This document shows positions 7,216-14,707 of a stretch of 22,546 nucleotides of DNA, piece after piece (position 1 is the first letter of the stretch; each line of letters opens with the position of its first letter). Position numbers and translations under genes: made by a program. Source of the DNA: Parvularculaceae bacterium. GTDB taxonomy: Bacteria; Pseudomonadota; Alphaproteobacteria; Caulobacterales; Parvularculaceae. The notes beneath the pieces were generated by a model that did not search any database, was not told the DNA's origin, and saw only the letters and a list, made by a program, of their open reading frames with translations. The DNA is taken from contig SHAI01000009.1 of the NCBI GenBank assembly GCA_004213235.1, positions 1-22,546 on the forward strand, given 5' to 3'.

Positions 7216-7614
7216 TCAATAGACCTGAAATAGAACCTCACCGCCAACATTGGCGCTTCTCGCCGCCGTATCAGACATCACGCCCTTAGGCGTCGACACA
7301 ACAGAAATTCCAAGGCCATTGCGCACCGACGGAAGGTCCGTAACCGATGAATAGACCCGGCGACCTGGCTTGGATACCCGCTTGATGTGCGAGATAACCG
7401 GTGCGCCATCGTAATACTTCAGTTCGACTTCGAACTTTGGCTTTTCGCCTTCCTGCTCCACACGCGCATATCCGCGGATGTAACCTTCGTCAGCCAGAAC
7501 ATCGAGCACCCAGCCGCGCAGCTTTGACGCCGGAACACTTGTCGCCGAATGCTTGCGCAGCTGCGCATTGCGAATACGTGTAATCAGATCGCCGATAGGA
7601 TCATTAATCGCCAT
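7216..7614 (-). CDS. rpsH: 30S ribosomal protein S8
   Basis: S8 binds helix 21 of 16S rRNA early in 30S assembly, and in enterics it also represses the spc operon. The product is 132 residues. It starts MAINDPIGDLITRIRNAQLR, the family amino terminus, and ends with the RNA-binding region VLFQVY preceded by GLGISVVSTPKGVMSD. It is 15 nt downstream of rpsN. Whether S8 autoregulates this cluster cannot be judged from the sequence alone. Confidence 0.97.
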   Translation of the reverse strand: MAINDPIGDLITRIRNAQLRKHSATSVPASKLRGWVLDVLADEGYIRGYARVEQEGEKPKFEVELKYYDGAPVISHIKRVSKPGRRVYSSVTDLPSVRNGLGISVVSTPKGVMSDTAARSANVGGEVLFQVY

Positions 7615-7629
7615 TTTACCTGATCCTCC

Positions 7630-7935
7630 TTACCAGCTGGACTTTACAAGGCCCGGGATTTTCCCGTTTGAGCCATAATCACGTAACGCAATCCGCGACA
7701 TCTTCAGTTTGCGGTAAAAACCACGTGGGCGGCCCGTAACCTCGCACCGATTGCGGATGCGCGTCTTTGATGAATTGCGCGGCAACTCTGCAAGCGCAAG
7801 AACTGCAGCAAAGCGATCCTCAGCCGGCAATTCCTGATCCTTGATGGTCGCCTTCAGCTTCTCGCGCTTCTCCTCATACTTGTCAGCAAGCCGCCGACGT
7901 TTGAGGTCACGCTGGACCATGCTCTTCTTCGCCAT
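7630..7935 (-). CDS. rpsN: 30S ribosomal protein S14 (zinc-free form)
   Basis: S14 is in the head of the 30S subunit. The 101-residue protein is the long C-minus type without the paired CxxC zinc ligands. Only one cysteine is visible, in RNRCEVTGRPRGFYRKL, a block that identifies the family. The carboxy terminus GKIPGLVKSSW is canonical. It lies between rplE (93-nt gap holding an imperfect inverted repeat) and rpsH. The start MAKKSMVQRDLKRR is the usual one. Confidence 0.97.
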   Translation of the reverse strand: MAKKSMVQRDLKRRRLADKYEEKREKLKATIKDQELPAEDRFAAVLALAELPRNSSKTRIRNRCEVTGRPRGFYRKLKMSRIALRDYGSNGKIPGLVKSSW

Positions 7936-7951
7936 CTTATCCTCCGTCGGA

Positions 7952-7984
7952 CCGGTGTCTGAATGCTTTTCACAGCCAGACCGG
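7952..7984 (-). repeat. Imperfect inverted repeat in the rplE-rpsN gap
   Basis: CCGGTGTCTG (7952-7961) and CAGACCGG (7977-7984) can pair over 8 bp with a 2-nt bulge, enclosing 15 nt. It lies inside the 93-nt untranslated gap before rpsN. It has no T-tract and so is not a terminator. It could be an mRNA processing site or simply chance pairing in GC-rich sequence. Confidence 0.3.
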
Positions 7985-8028
7985 ACGCCCTTGGTTAATC
8001 TCTCACCGTTTTAAGCCAGCCAAAATTC

Positions 8029-8592
8029 CTACTGACGAAACGGGAAATTCAATTCCTTCAACAACCGCTTTGCCTCGTCATCGTTCTGCGCCGTTGTGCA
8101 AACGATAATGTCCATGCCGCGGATCTTGTCGACCTTGTCATAGTCAATTTCCGGGAACACGATGTGCTCCTTAATGCCCATCGCGTAATTGCCCCGGCCA
8201 TCAAAGCTCTTTGGGCTCAAACCGCGAAAGTCACGAACGCGCGGCAGGGCGACAGTGATCAGCCGATCAATAAATTCAAACATGCGATCCTTACGAAGGG
8301 TAACCTTGGCACCAATAGCCATACCCTCGCGCAGTTTGAACCCGGCGATAGACTTCTTCGCACGGGTCACAACTGGCTTTTGACCCGCAATCTTCAAAAG
8401 GTCCTCATACGCCGCATCAACCGCCTTGCGGTCGTTTACAGCGTCGCCCACGCCCATATTGATAACGATCTTGTCAAGCTTCGGCGTCATCATGACGTTG
8501 GAATACTTGAACTCGTCGTTGAGGACGCCGCGAATTTTATCTTCATACAGCGTCTTCAAGCGCGGCGTGAAGTTTTCAACCGCTTCAGCCAT
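8029..8592 (-). CDS. rplE: 50S ribosomal protein L5
   Basis: L5 binds 5S rRNA and contacts the P-site tRNA and S13. I choose the start at 8592 (MAEAVENFTPRLKTLYEDKI, 187 residues), because the upstream 22 in-frame codons run back through rplX and have no family similarity. This start overlaps the end of rplX by 8 nt, implying translational coupling. Motifs seen include PKLDKIVINMGVGDAV, the RAKKSIAGFKLREGMAIG loop, and GRGNYAMGIKEHIVFPEIDYD. Family length is normal. Confidence 0.97.
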   Translation of the reverse strand: MAEAVENFTPRLKTLYEDKIRGVLNDEFKYSNVMMTPKLDKIVINMGVGDAVNDRKAVDAAYEDLLKIAGQKPVVTRAKKSIAGFKLREGMAIGAKVTLRKDRMFEFIDRLITVALPRVRDFRGLSPKSFDGRGNYAMGIKEHIVFPEIDYDKVDKIRGMDIIVCTTAQNDDEAKRLLKELNFPFRQ

Positions 8593-8908
8593 TGTTGACC
8601 ACCTCTTTGATCGTCTCGCCGGTTCGCTTCGCGACCCGAACCTTTTTATCGCCTTCAACCTTGAAGCCTACGCGCGAAGGCTTGCCCTCAACGCTGATGG
8701 CAACGTTAGATACGTGGATCGGCGCTTCACGGCGAATGATCCCGCCACGCTCTTGCGCCGTCTGTTTCGTGTGACGCGCGATCACGTTAACACCGCGAAC
8801 CAGAACCCGGTTCTCCTTAGGATAGACGGCAAGAACCTCGCCCTCTGTCCCGCGGCTTTTTCCCGCCAGAACGACGACCGTGTCGCCCTTTTTAATCTTT
8901 GCCGCCAT
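8585..8908 (-). CDS. rplX: 50S ribosomal protein L24
   Basis: L24 is an assembly-initiator protein at the tunnel exit of the 50S subunit. The start at 8908 (MAAKIKKGDTVVVLAGKSRG, 107 residues) matches the universal L24 amino terminus with its KOW motif (about 5-33). A start five codons upstream is possible in frame but unlikely. The GINVIARHTK-type segment (here RGVNVIARHTKQT) and EAPIHVSNVAI follow. Its last codons overlap rplE by 8 nt, and it lies 54 nt downstream of rplN. Confidence 0.96.
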   Translation of the reverse strand: MAAKIKKGDTVVVLAGKSRGTEGEVLAVYPKENRVLVRGVNVIARHTKQTAQERGGIIRREAPIHVSNVAISVEGKPSRVGFKVEGDKKVRVAKRTGETIKEVVNNG

Positions 8909-8962
8909 GATGCAGCCTCTCATTTACGCATCGGGCCAAACGCCGTCAGCACTATAACCAGT

Positions 8963-9331
8963 TCAGAGCACTTCCGGTGCTAATGACACAATCTTCATAT
9001 GCTGGGCAGCGCGCAACTCCCGCGTCACTGGACCAAAAATCCGTGTGCCGATAGGCTCTTTGTTATTGTTGATCATAACTGCCGCATTGCCGTCAAAACG
9101 GATCACAGAGCCGTCCCGGCGCTTGATATCCTTCGCCGTGCGGACAACGACAGCCTTCATGACCTGGCCTTTTTTCACACGGCCACGCGGAATAGCCTCC
9201 TTCACGGAGACCACGATGATATCACCAACGCGCGCATATTTCCGCTTCGCGCCGCCGAGCACTTTGATACACTGAACCCGCTTCGCCCCGGAATTATCCG
9301 CCACGTCCAAATTCGTCTGCATCTGGATCAT
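8963..9331 (-). CDS. rplN: 50S ribosomal protein L14
   Basis: L14 is a beta-barrel protein at the subunit interface and the docking site of the silencing factor RsfS. At 122 residues it is exactly family length. It begins MIQMQTNLDVADNSGAKRVQ, and the block RRDGSVIRFDGNAAVMINN followed by GTRIFGPVTRELR is diagnostic. It starts the spc group; the 76-nt gap from rpsQ shows no obvious promoter or terminator, so the S10 and spc groups may be one transcript. Confidence 0.98.
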   Translation of the reverse strand: MIQMQTNLDVADNSGAKRVQCIKVLGGAKRKYARVGDIIVVSVKEAIPRGRVKKGQVMKAVVVRTAKDIKRRDGSVIRFDGNAAVMINNNKEPIGTRIFGPVTRELRAAQHMKIVSLAPEVL

Positions 9332-9407
9332 CTTGACCCTCCGATCCGGCTCCGCACGAGCCTCGCAACTATTTCAATCAACCAGCGCACGCAGCGCCAT
9401 AAACTAA

Positions 9408-9650
9408 TTAGGCCTTCGAGCCCGCACCGATGACTTCCCAGCGCTTCAGCTTGGAAAATGGCGCACATTCCTGAATCAACACAAGATCGCCCTCGCCAAA
9501 CTTGTTCTCCGCGTCATGCGCATGGAACCGCTTGGACCGCCGTACCGTCTTCTTCAGGACAGGGTGACGCGTAACGCGCTCTACCCGAACGATGACAGTC
9601 TTATCGGTCTTGTTGCTGACGACCGTGCCCTGCAAAATCCGCTTTGGCAT
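9408..9650 (-). CDS. rpsQ: 30S ribosomal protein S17
   Basis: S17 is an OB-fold protein that binds 16S rRNA early in assembly. The 80-residue product starts MPKRILQGTVVSNKTDKTVI and contains the core VTRHPVLKKTVRRSKRFHAHDAEN and the strand GDLVLIQECAPFSKLKRWEV. Family length is normal. It closes the S10 group, 47 nt after rpmC. Confidence 0.97.
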   Translation of the reverse strand: MPKRILQGTVVSNKTDKTVIVRVERVTRHPVLKKTVRRSKRFHAHDAENKFGEGDLVLIQECAPFSKLKRWEVIGAGSKA

Positions 9651-9697
9651 TTCTCTATTTCCTTACCCTTCGCTGAAACTCACTGCACCGTATACGG

Positions 9698-9898
9698 CTA
9701 TGCAGCGCCAGCGTTGGTTTTCTCACGAAGGATCGTCTTGACCCTTGCAATATCACGTCTCACTTCACGAACCTGCGCCGTCTTTTCCAACTGACCGGTC
9801 GCCCGTTGAAAACGCAGATTAAACTGTTCTTTCTTCAGCTGAGTAAGTTTGTCTTTCAGCTGATCTTCCGTCATCTCACGGGTCTCTGACGCTTTCAT
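9698..9898 (-). CDS. rpmC: 50S ribosomal protein L29
   Basis: L29 is a small helical protein at the tunnel exit, close to the signal recognition particle and trigger factor docking site. The 66-residue protein shows the two-helix pattern with the family block LKKEQFNLRFQRATGQLEKT (about 22-41) and VRRDIARVKTILREK. It is 12 nt downstream of rplP, in standard order before rpsQ. Confidence 0.97.
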   Translation of the reverse strand: MKASETREMTEDQLKDKLTQLKKEQFNLRFQRATGQLEKTAQVREVRRDIARVKTILREKTNAGAA

Positions 9899-9910
9899 CG
9901 CTCCCGCTCC

Positions 9911-10324
9911 TTATTCGCCAACGCGCTGAATAACGCGCGTCTTAATCGGCAGTTTCGCTGCACCAAGCGCAAGCGCCTCACGCGCAATTTCTTCGGATAC
10001 ACCGTCAATTTCAAACATCACGCGGCCAGGCTTCACCTTTGCCACCCAACGGTCGACAGACCCCTTGCCTTTACCCATCCGGACCTCGGTCGGCTTTGCC
10101 GTTACCGGTACGTCAGGATAGATACGAATCCATACCCGGCCCGCACGCTTCATGGCCCGGGTTATGGCCCGGCGCGTCGCCTCGATCTGGCGCGCCGTAA
10201 TCCGCTCTGGCTCCATCGCTTTCAGTCCAAAAGAACCGAAATTGAGCGCTGTACCGCCCTTTGCCACGCCCTTGATGCGGCCCTTAAACTGTTTGCGGAA
10301 CTTTGTCCGTTTCGGCTGAAGCAT
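9911..10324 (-). CDS. rplP: 50S ribosomal protein L16
   Basis: L16 organises the A-site tRNA region of the 50S subunit. The product is 137 residues. It begins MLQPKRTKFRKQFKGRIKGV and carries GRVWIRIYPDVPVTAKPTEV, then VRMGKGKGSVDRWVAKVKPG. Arg82 in that block corresponds to the arginine hydroxylated in E. coli L16. It lies 42 nt after rpsC and 12 nt before rpmC. Nothing is unusual. Confidence 0.97.
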   Translation of the reverse strand: MLQPKRTKFRKQFKGRIKGVAKGGTALNFGSFGLKAMEPERITARQIEATRRAITRAMKRAGRVWIRIYPDVPVTAKPTEVRMGKGKGSVDRWVAKVKPGRVMFEIDGVSEEIAREALALGAAKLPIKTRVIQRVGE

Positions 10325-10366
10325 CTCGCCTCTCCAACTCCGTCCTTGTTATCAGAACGCTATCAA

Positions 10367-11080
10367 TTAGTTCGTCGACGCGCCGCCGCGCATCTGACCG
10401 ACGCTGCCCGTCTGGGTTTCAAGCAGGCGATTTTCCTGGCCCATTGGATCATGTTCCAAGATTTCACCCTTAAAGATCCAAACCTTGATGCCGATGGCAC
10501 CATAAGTCGTACGCGCCGTTGCTACGCCATAGTCGATATCCGCACGCAGTGTATGCAGCGGCACCCGGCCCTCCCGGTACCATTCCATTCGTGCAATCTC
10601 TGCACCGCCAAGACGGCCGGCAACGTTCACACGGATACCGAGCGCACCCATGCGCATCGCTGTCTGCATTGCGCGCTTCATGGCCCGGCGGAACGCCACG
10701 CGGCGCTCTAGCTGCTGGGCTATATTTTCACCAACGAGCGTCGCATCAATTTCCGGTTTCCGGATCTCAACAATATTCAACACCGTTTCAGATTCAGTCA
10801 GCTTCTGAAGCTCACTACGCAACTTCTCGATGTCAGCGCCCTTCTTACCGATCACAACGCCAGGACGCGCCGTGTAGATGGTTACGCGGCATTTTTTGTG
10901 GGGCCGTTCAATGACAATACGCGAAACGCCCGCTTGCTTGAGCTTCTTCTCGAGAAAGCGACGGATACGGATGTCCTCGTGCAACAAATCAGCAAAGGTA
11001 TCCGATGGCGCATACCAGCGGGAATCCCACGTGCGATTAATGCCGAGACGCAGGCCAATAGGATTTACTTTCTGCCCCAT
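10367..11080 (-). CDS. rpsC: 30S ribosomal protein S3
   Basis: S3 lines the mRNA entry tunnel and takes part in the ribosomal helicase function. The 237-residue protein has the amino-terminal MGQKVNPIGLRLGI, a type II KH domain with its GxxG loop at Gly78-Lys-Lys-Gly81 (RPGVVIGKKGADIEKL), and the carboxy-terminal domain with GRLGGAEIARMEWYREGRVP. It overlaps rplV by one base (TAATG), so translation is coupled. Family length is normal. Confidence 0.98.
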   Translation of the reverse strand: MGQKVNPIGLRLGINRTWDSRWYAPSDTFADLLHEDIRIRRFLEKKLKQAGVSRIVIERPHKKCRVTIYTARPGVVIGKKGADIEKLRSELQKLTESETVLNIVEIRKPEIDATLVGENIAQQLERRVAFRRAMKRAMQTAMRMGALGIRVNVAGRLGGAEIARMEWYREGRVPLHTLRADIDYGVATARTTYGAIGIKVWIFKGEILEHDPMGQENRLLETQTGSVGQMRGGASTN

Positions 11081-11460
11081 TACGCGGCCTCCTCAACTTC
11101 TTTCACCACGATGGTGATTTCCGCGAACGGCTTCAAAATACGGCCAACGCGGCCACGACCACGTGGGCGCCAGCGTTTCATAACCAGGTTCTTACCGACA
11201 AACGCCTGATCAACGACAAGCGCATCTATATCCAGGTCATGATTGTTTTCAGCATTGGCCACGGCGCTTTCCAACACCTTCTTGACCTCATGTGCAACAC
11301 GCTTGCGCGAGAACGTCAGGTCGGCCATCGCCTTTTCTACTCTCTTGCCACGGATCATTTGCGCAACAAGATTGAGTTTTTGCGGTGACGTCTTGATCAT
11401 TCGCGCCTTCGCCATTGCGGCATTCTCGGCGATCCTGCGGGAATTAGCCTTCTGACCCAT
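11080..11460 (-). CDS. rplV: 50S ribosomal protein L22
   Basis: L22 has a globular body on the 50S surface and a long beta-hairpin lining the exit tunnel. The 126-residue product contains RMIKTSPQKLNLVAQMIRGK (about 21-40), AVANAENNHDLDIDALVVD and the hairpin segment KRWRPRGRGRVGRILKP near the carboxy terminus. The sequence MGQKANSRRIAENAA before the core is a slightly extended amino terminus. It is 2 nt downstream of rpsS and overlaps rpsC by one base. Confidence 0.97.
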   Translation of the reverse strand: MGQKANSRRIAENAAMAKARMIKTSPQKLNLVAQMIRGKRVEKAMADLTFSRKRVAHEVKKVLESAVANAENNHDLDIDALVVDQAFVGKNLVMKRWRPRGRGRVGRILKPFAEITIVVKEVEEAA

Positions 11461-11462
11461 GA

Positions 11463-11741
11463 CTATTTCCTTCTCGCCTTCTTGTCCGCACCATGACCGT
11501 AATAGGTCCGAGACGGAGAAAACTCACCAAGTTTATGGCCAACCATATCCTCAGTAACGTGCACTGGGACAAACTTTTTGCCATTATAAACATTGAACGT
11601 CAGACCGACGAAATGTGGCAAAATCGTCGAGCGACGAGACCACGTCTTCACGCCGCCCTTATGACCGCCGGCTTGCGCGTCTTCGGTTTTCTTCAAAAGA
11701 TACCGGTCCACAAAAGGACCCTTCCAAACGGAACGAGGCAT
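11463..11741 (-). CDS. rpsS: 30S ribosomal protein S19
   Basis: S19 forms a complex with S13 in the 30S head near the A site. At 92 residues it is full length. It begins MPRSVWKGPFVDRYLLKK and shows TWSRRSTILPHFVGLTFNVY (about 34-53), VTEDMVGHKLGEFSPSRTYYGHG and a lysine-rich end. It lies between rplB (18-nt gap) and rplV (2-nt gap), the standard order. Confidence 0.98.
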   Translation of the reverse strand: MPRSVWKGPFVDRYLLKKTEDAQAGGHKGGVKTWSRRSTILPHFVGLTFNVYNGKKFVPVHVTEDMVGHKLGEFSPSRTYYGHGADKKARRK

Positions 11742-11759
11742 GATGGCTCCAACGCCTCC

Positions 11760-12593
11760 CTATTTCTTCCGCGCGTGGCGCGAGCGAATGATAAACTTGT
11801 CTGTCTGCTTGTTTTTGCGGGTCCGAGCACCCTTGGTCGGCTTGCCCCAAGGCGTCACCGGGTGACGACCACCGGACGTGCGTCCCTCACCACCACCATG
11901 GGGGTGATCAACCGGGTTCATCACAACACCGCGGACCGACGGGCGTTTGCCCTTATGTCTTGCCCGACCTGCCTTACCGATGTTCTCGTTCATCTTGTCA
12001 GGGTTGGATACCGCCCCGATCGTCGCCATGCAGGTACCCAGCACAACGCGAACCTCACCGGAGGTTAACCGGAGCTGGGCCATCGGACCGTCGCGGCCAA
12101 TGAGCTGCGCATAGGCACCCGCGGACCGCGCGATCTGCGCACCCTTGTTCGGCTTTAACTCGACATTGTGAACGATTGTCCCGACCGGAATGGAACGCAA
12201 CGGCATCGCATTCCCGGGCTTGACGTCAACCTTCTCGCCGGAAATCACCTTGTCACCAACCTGCACCCGCTGGGGCGCGATGATGTAGGACAGCTCGCCA
12301 TCAAGATACTTGATCAGGGCGATGAACGCCGTGCGGTTCGGATCATACTCAATCCGCTCAACCTTAGCTTCCACGTCGAACTTACGACGTTTGAAATCAA
12401 CGCGGCGATAAAGTTTTTTCGCACCGCCACCACGCCGGCGAACCGTAATGCGCCCGTGATTGTTACGCCCACCCTTCGAGGTGAGACCCTCTGTAAGGGT
12501 CTTTTCTGGGCGCCCCTTCCACAGATCACTGCGGTCGACCAGGACAAGTTGCCGCTGGGACGGGGTCGTCGGATTATATTTCTTCAGCGCCAT
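11760..12593 (-). CDS. rplB: 50S ribosomal protein L2
   Basis: L2 is a primary 23S rRNA-binding protein needed for subunit association and peptidyl-transferase activity. The 277-residue protein has the amino-terminal GGRNNHGRITVRRRGGGAKK (about 41-60) and the highly conserved MNPVDHPHGGGEGRTSGG block. His230 in that block corresponds to the E. coli His229 implicated in activity. The basic carboxy-terminal tail is also present. It lies 75 nt upstream of nothing but rpsS and 75 nt downstream of rplW. No anomalies were seen. Confidence 0.98.
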   Translation of the reverse strand: MALKKYNPTTPSQRQLVLVDRSDLWKGRPEKTLTEGLTSKGGRNNHGRITVRRRGGGAKKLYRRVDFKRRKFDVEAKVERIEYDPNRTAFIALIKYLDGELSYIIAPQRVQVGDKVISGEKVDVKPGNAMPLRSIPVGTIVHNVELKPNKGAQIARSAGAYAQLIGRDGPMAQLRLTSGEVRVVLGTCMATIGAVSNPDKMNENIGKAGRARHKGKRPSVRGVVMNPVDHPHGGGEGRTSGGRHPVTPWGKPTKGARTRKNKQTDKFIIRSRHARKK

Positions 12594-12668
12594 AATCTTT
12601 ACCGTTCAGGTCGCTACTGCTTCATCTCACAAAGGCGCCCGTCAATGCCGGACACCCTCAGCTCTCAA

Positions 12669-12965
12669 TTAAAGGCCCGTCGTTACATCAATCGACTGCC
12701 CGTCAGCCAACGTGACAATCGCTTTTTTCACCGTTGAGCGCGTATACCGACGCCCACGGAACAGTTTCGTTTTACCCTTCACGCGCAGCGTATTCACCGC
12801 CGTGACCTTCACCTTGAACAAAGCCTCAACTGCCTCAGCAATTTCCGGCTTCGACGCGGTGAGAGGAACCCGAAACACGAATTGATTGTTTTCTGATGCC
12901 AGTGTCGACTTCTCTGTCACGACCGGCGACAGGATAGTGTCATAGTGTTTTTCAATCGTCGTCAT
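12669..12965 (-). CDS. rplW: 50S ribosomal protein L23
   Basis: L23 sits at the tunnel exit and is the docking site for trigger factor and the signal recognition particle. The 98-residue product begins MTTIEKHYDTILSPVVTEKS and contains the loop region RVKGKTKLFRGRRYTRSTVKKAIVTL. The conserved glutamate of the trigger-factor contact (VTEKS) is present. It overlaps rplD by 4 nt (ATGA) and is followed by a 75-nt gap before rplB. Confidence 0.96.
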   Translation of the reverse strand: MTTIEKHYDTILSPVVTEKSTLASENNQFVFRVPLTASKPEIAEAVEALFKVKVTAVNTLRVKGKTKLFRGRRYTRSTVKKAIVTLADGQSIDVTTGL

Positions 12966-13579
12966 TTGAGGCGTGCCTCCAGACCTTCAACCGCCGCCTT
13001 GGTCAACACCAGTTTGTCACGCCGCAAAATGTCGTAAACATTTGCGCCAACCAGAGGCAGAACGTCCACATTCGGAATATTACGGGCGGCGAGACCAAAT
13101 TTGGCATCCACCTCGGCATCAACGATCAGCGCGTTCTCAAGCCCGATCTTGCCAAACCGTTCCTTCAGCGCCTTCGTTTTGACCTCGCCAAGACTGGTCC
13201 CGTCGATAACAACCAGCTCATTGGCCGCTACCTTCGCTGACAAAGCGTGCTTCATGGCGAGGGCGCGAACCTTCTTCGGCAGAGAAATCGCATGGCTGCG
13301 AACCCGGGGCCCATGTGCCTTGCCGCCGCCGCGAAACTGCGGGGCCTTCCTGTCGCCATGACGTGCACCACCGGAACCCTTTTGACGAACGAATTTCTTG
13401 CCCGTCGCGCGCACTTCATTGCGCTCCTTTGCCTTGTGGGTTCCCTGCTGGCGTTTGGCGAGCTGATAAACCACCATACGGTGCAGAATATCCTTGCGCG
13501 GCTCGAGGCCGAAAACGCCGTCATCAAGGTCAATTGACCCTGCAGCGCCATCATCAAGGGTGCGAACATCGATTTTCAT
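12962..13579 (-). CDS. rplD: 50S ribosomal protein L4
   Basis: L4 reaches into the exit tunnel and, in enterics, is the autorepressor of the S10 operon by leader attenuation. The product is 205 residues. It contains the tunnel extension region with GTHKAKERNEVRATGKKFVR, then QKGSGGARHGDRKAPQFRGG and RSHAISLPKKVRALAMKHAL. The start shares one base with the rplC stop (TAATG), and the end overlaps rplW as ATGA. L4 leader control here is doubtful, since little leader precedes rpsJ. Confidence 0.97.
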   Translation of the reverse strand: MKIDVRTLDDGAAGSIDLDDGVFGLEPRKDILHRMVVYQLAKRQQGTHKAKERNEVRATGKKFVRQKGSGGARHGDRKAPQFRGGGKAHGPRVRSHAISLPKKVRALAMKHALSAKVAANELVVIDGTSLGEVKTKALKERFGKIGLENALIVDAEVDAKFGLAARNIPNVDVLPLVGANVYDILRRDKLVLTKAAVEGLEARLK

Positions 13580-14289
13580 TACTCTGCTCCCTCTGCGACG
13601 GCATTATCCGAGCTCGCCTCAAGGATCTTCGCCGGACGCGGCGCGTCATCGGGCAACGCCTTTTTCACGGCATCGCGAATCATAACCCAGCCCGACTTAG
13701 GGCCGGGGACCGCGCCTTTTATCAAGATTACGCCACGCGCTTCATCGACACGAACGACCTCAAGGTTCTGGGTGGTCCGACGGCGTGCGCCCATATGGCC
13801 GGCCATCTTCTTGCCCTTGAAGACTTTACCCGGATCCTGACACTGACCGGTTGACCCGTGGGATCGGTGCGACACAGACACACCATGGGTTGCGCGAAGC
13901 CCGCCGAAATTCCAGCGCTTCATGGCACCTGCAAAACCCTTACCGATCGACACGCCGGTAACGTCAACCTTTTGGCCCTCAATAAAGTGGCCCGGAGACA
14001 ACTCAGCGCCAACGTCAACGAGATTGTCCTCAGTGACGCGGAACTCAACAAGCTTCTGCTTCGGCTCTACGTTCGCCTGCGCGAAGTAGCCGCGCTCGGC
14101 CCTGTTGACCCGCTTGGCCTTTTTGGCACCAGCCCCAAGCTGGAGGGCGGTATAGCCATTTTTCTCATTCGTGCGCTGACCAACGACCTGACAGCCGTCA
14201 ATATGCATTACCGTCACCGGAACGTGCTCGCCGTCCTCGCGGTAAATGCGGGTCATGCCCACCTTTTTTGCAATAAGACCCGTGCGCAT
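13579..14289 (-). CDS. rplC: 50S ribosomal protein L3
   Basis: L3 is an early 50S assembly protein close to the peptidyl-transferase centre. The 236-residue protein begins MRTGLIAKKVGMTRIYREDG and includes FAGAMKRWNFGGLRATHGVS and HRSHGSTGQCQDPGKVFKGK. Gln149 in the latter block matches the glutamine methylated by PrmB in E. coli. The carboxy-terminal extension of about 20 residues past the core is usual in alphaproteobacteria. It lies 3 nt after rpsJ and overlaps rplD by one base. Confidence 0.98.
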   Translation of the reverse strand: MRTGLIAKKVGMTRIYREDGEHVPVTVMHIDGCQVVGQRTNEKNGYTALQLGAGAKKAKRVNRAERGYFAQANVEPKQKLVEFRVTEDNLVDVGAELSPGHFIEGQKVDVTGVSIGKGFAGAMKRWNFGGLRATHGVSVSHRSHGSTGQCQDPGKVFKGKKMAGHMGARRRTTQNLEVVRVDEARGVILIKGAVPGPKSGWVMIRDAVKKALPDDAPRPAKILEASSDNAVAEGAE

Positions 14290-14292
14290 CTC

Positions 14293-14604
14293 TTAAGCTC
14301 CGAGCTTGATCTCAACATCAACACCGGCAGACAGGTCGAGCTTCATCAGCGCATCTACTGTCTGAGGTGTCGGATCCACGATATCCAGCATACGCTTGTG
14401 TGTGCGCATCTCGAACTGCTCGCGGGATTTCTTATTCACGTGCGGTGACCGGTTAACCGTGAACCGCTCCAAACGGGTCGGAAGAGGAATTGGTCCGCGA
14501 ACCTGCGCGCCCGTGCGCTTGGCTGTGTGAACGATCTCGTTCGTCGACGCATCGAGAACCCGATGGTCAAACGCTTTCAACCGTATGCGAATATTCTGTT
14601 GCAT
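14293..14604 (-). CDS. rpsJ: 30S ribosomal protein S10 (also transcription factor NusE)
   Basis: S10 is part of the 30S head and also acts as NusE in antitermination and in coupling through NusG. I start at 14604 (MQQNIRIRLKAFDHRVLDAS, 103 residues). An in-frame upstream start at 14679 would place coding sequence across the terminator hairpin and adds unrelated residues. Motifs seen are TGAQVRGPIPLPTRLERFTV and SREQFEMRTHKRMLDIVDPT. Only 49 nt separate the start from the end of the tuf terminator, leaving no room for a long S10 leader. Confidence 0.97.
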   Translation of the reverse strand: MQQNIRIRLKAFDHRVLDASTNEIVHTAKRTGAQVRGPIPLPTRLERFTVNRSPHVNKKSREQFEMRTHKRMLDIVDPTPQTVDALMKLDLSAGVDVEIKLGA

Positions 14605-14653
14605 GGCGCACTTCCGAATTAGTCCTGCCGGTGAGAAACATCCCGGCCTACAG

Positions 14654-14691
14654 AAAAAAGAAAAACGCAGGGCACTCAATCATGCCCTGCG
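14654..14691 (-). terminator. Rho-independent-type terminator after tuf
   Basis: On the transcribed strand a perfect 9-bp stem (plus-strand arms CGCAGGGCA at 14666-14674 and TGCCCTGCG at 14683-14691) with an 8-nt loop is followed directly by TTTTTCTTTTTT (14654-14665). It begins 16 nt after the tuf stop. This is the clearest terminator in the window. It separates the str operon from the S10 group, or acts as a partial terminator or attenuator before rpsJ. Confidence 0.85.
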
Positions 14692-14707
14692 CATATTCAG
14701 TCATTCA

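Noticed and set aside
8593..8658. Amino-terminal extension of L5 by 22 codons
   Set aside because: It runs antiparallel to no family sequence and lies within rplX coding sequence; MAEAVENFTPRL is the expected start.
14605..14679. Amino-terminal extension of S10 by 25 codons
   Set aside because: It would be translated through the terminator hairpin and T-tract; MQQNIRIRLKAF is the normal start.
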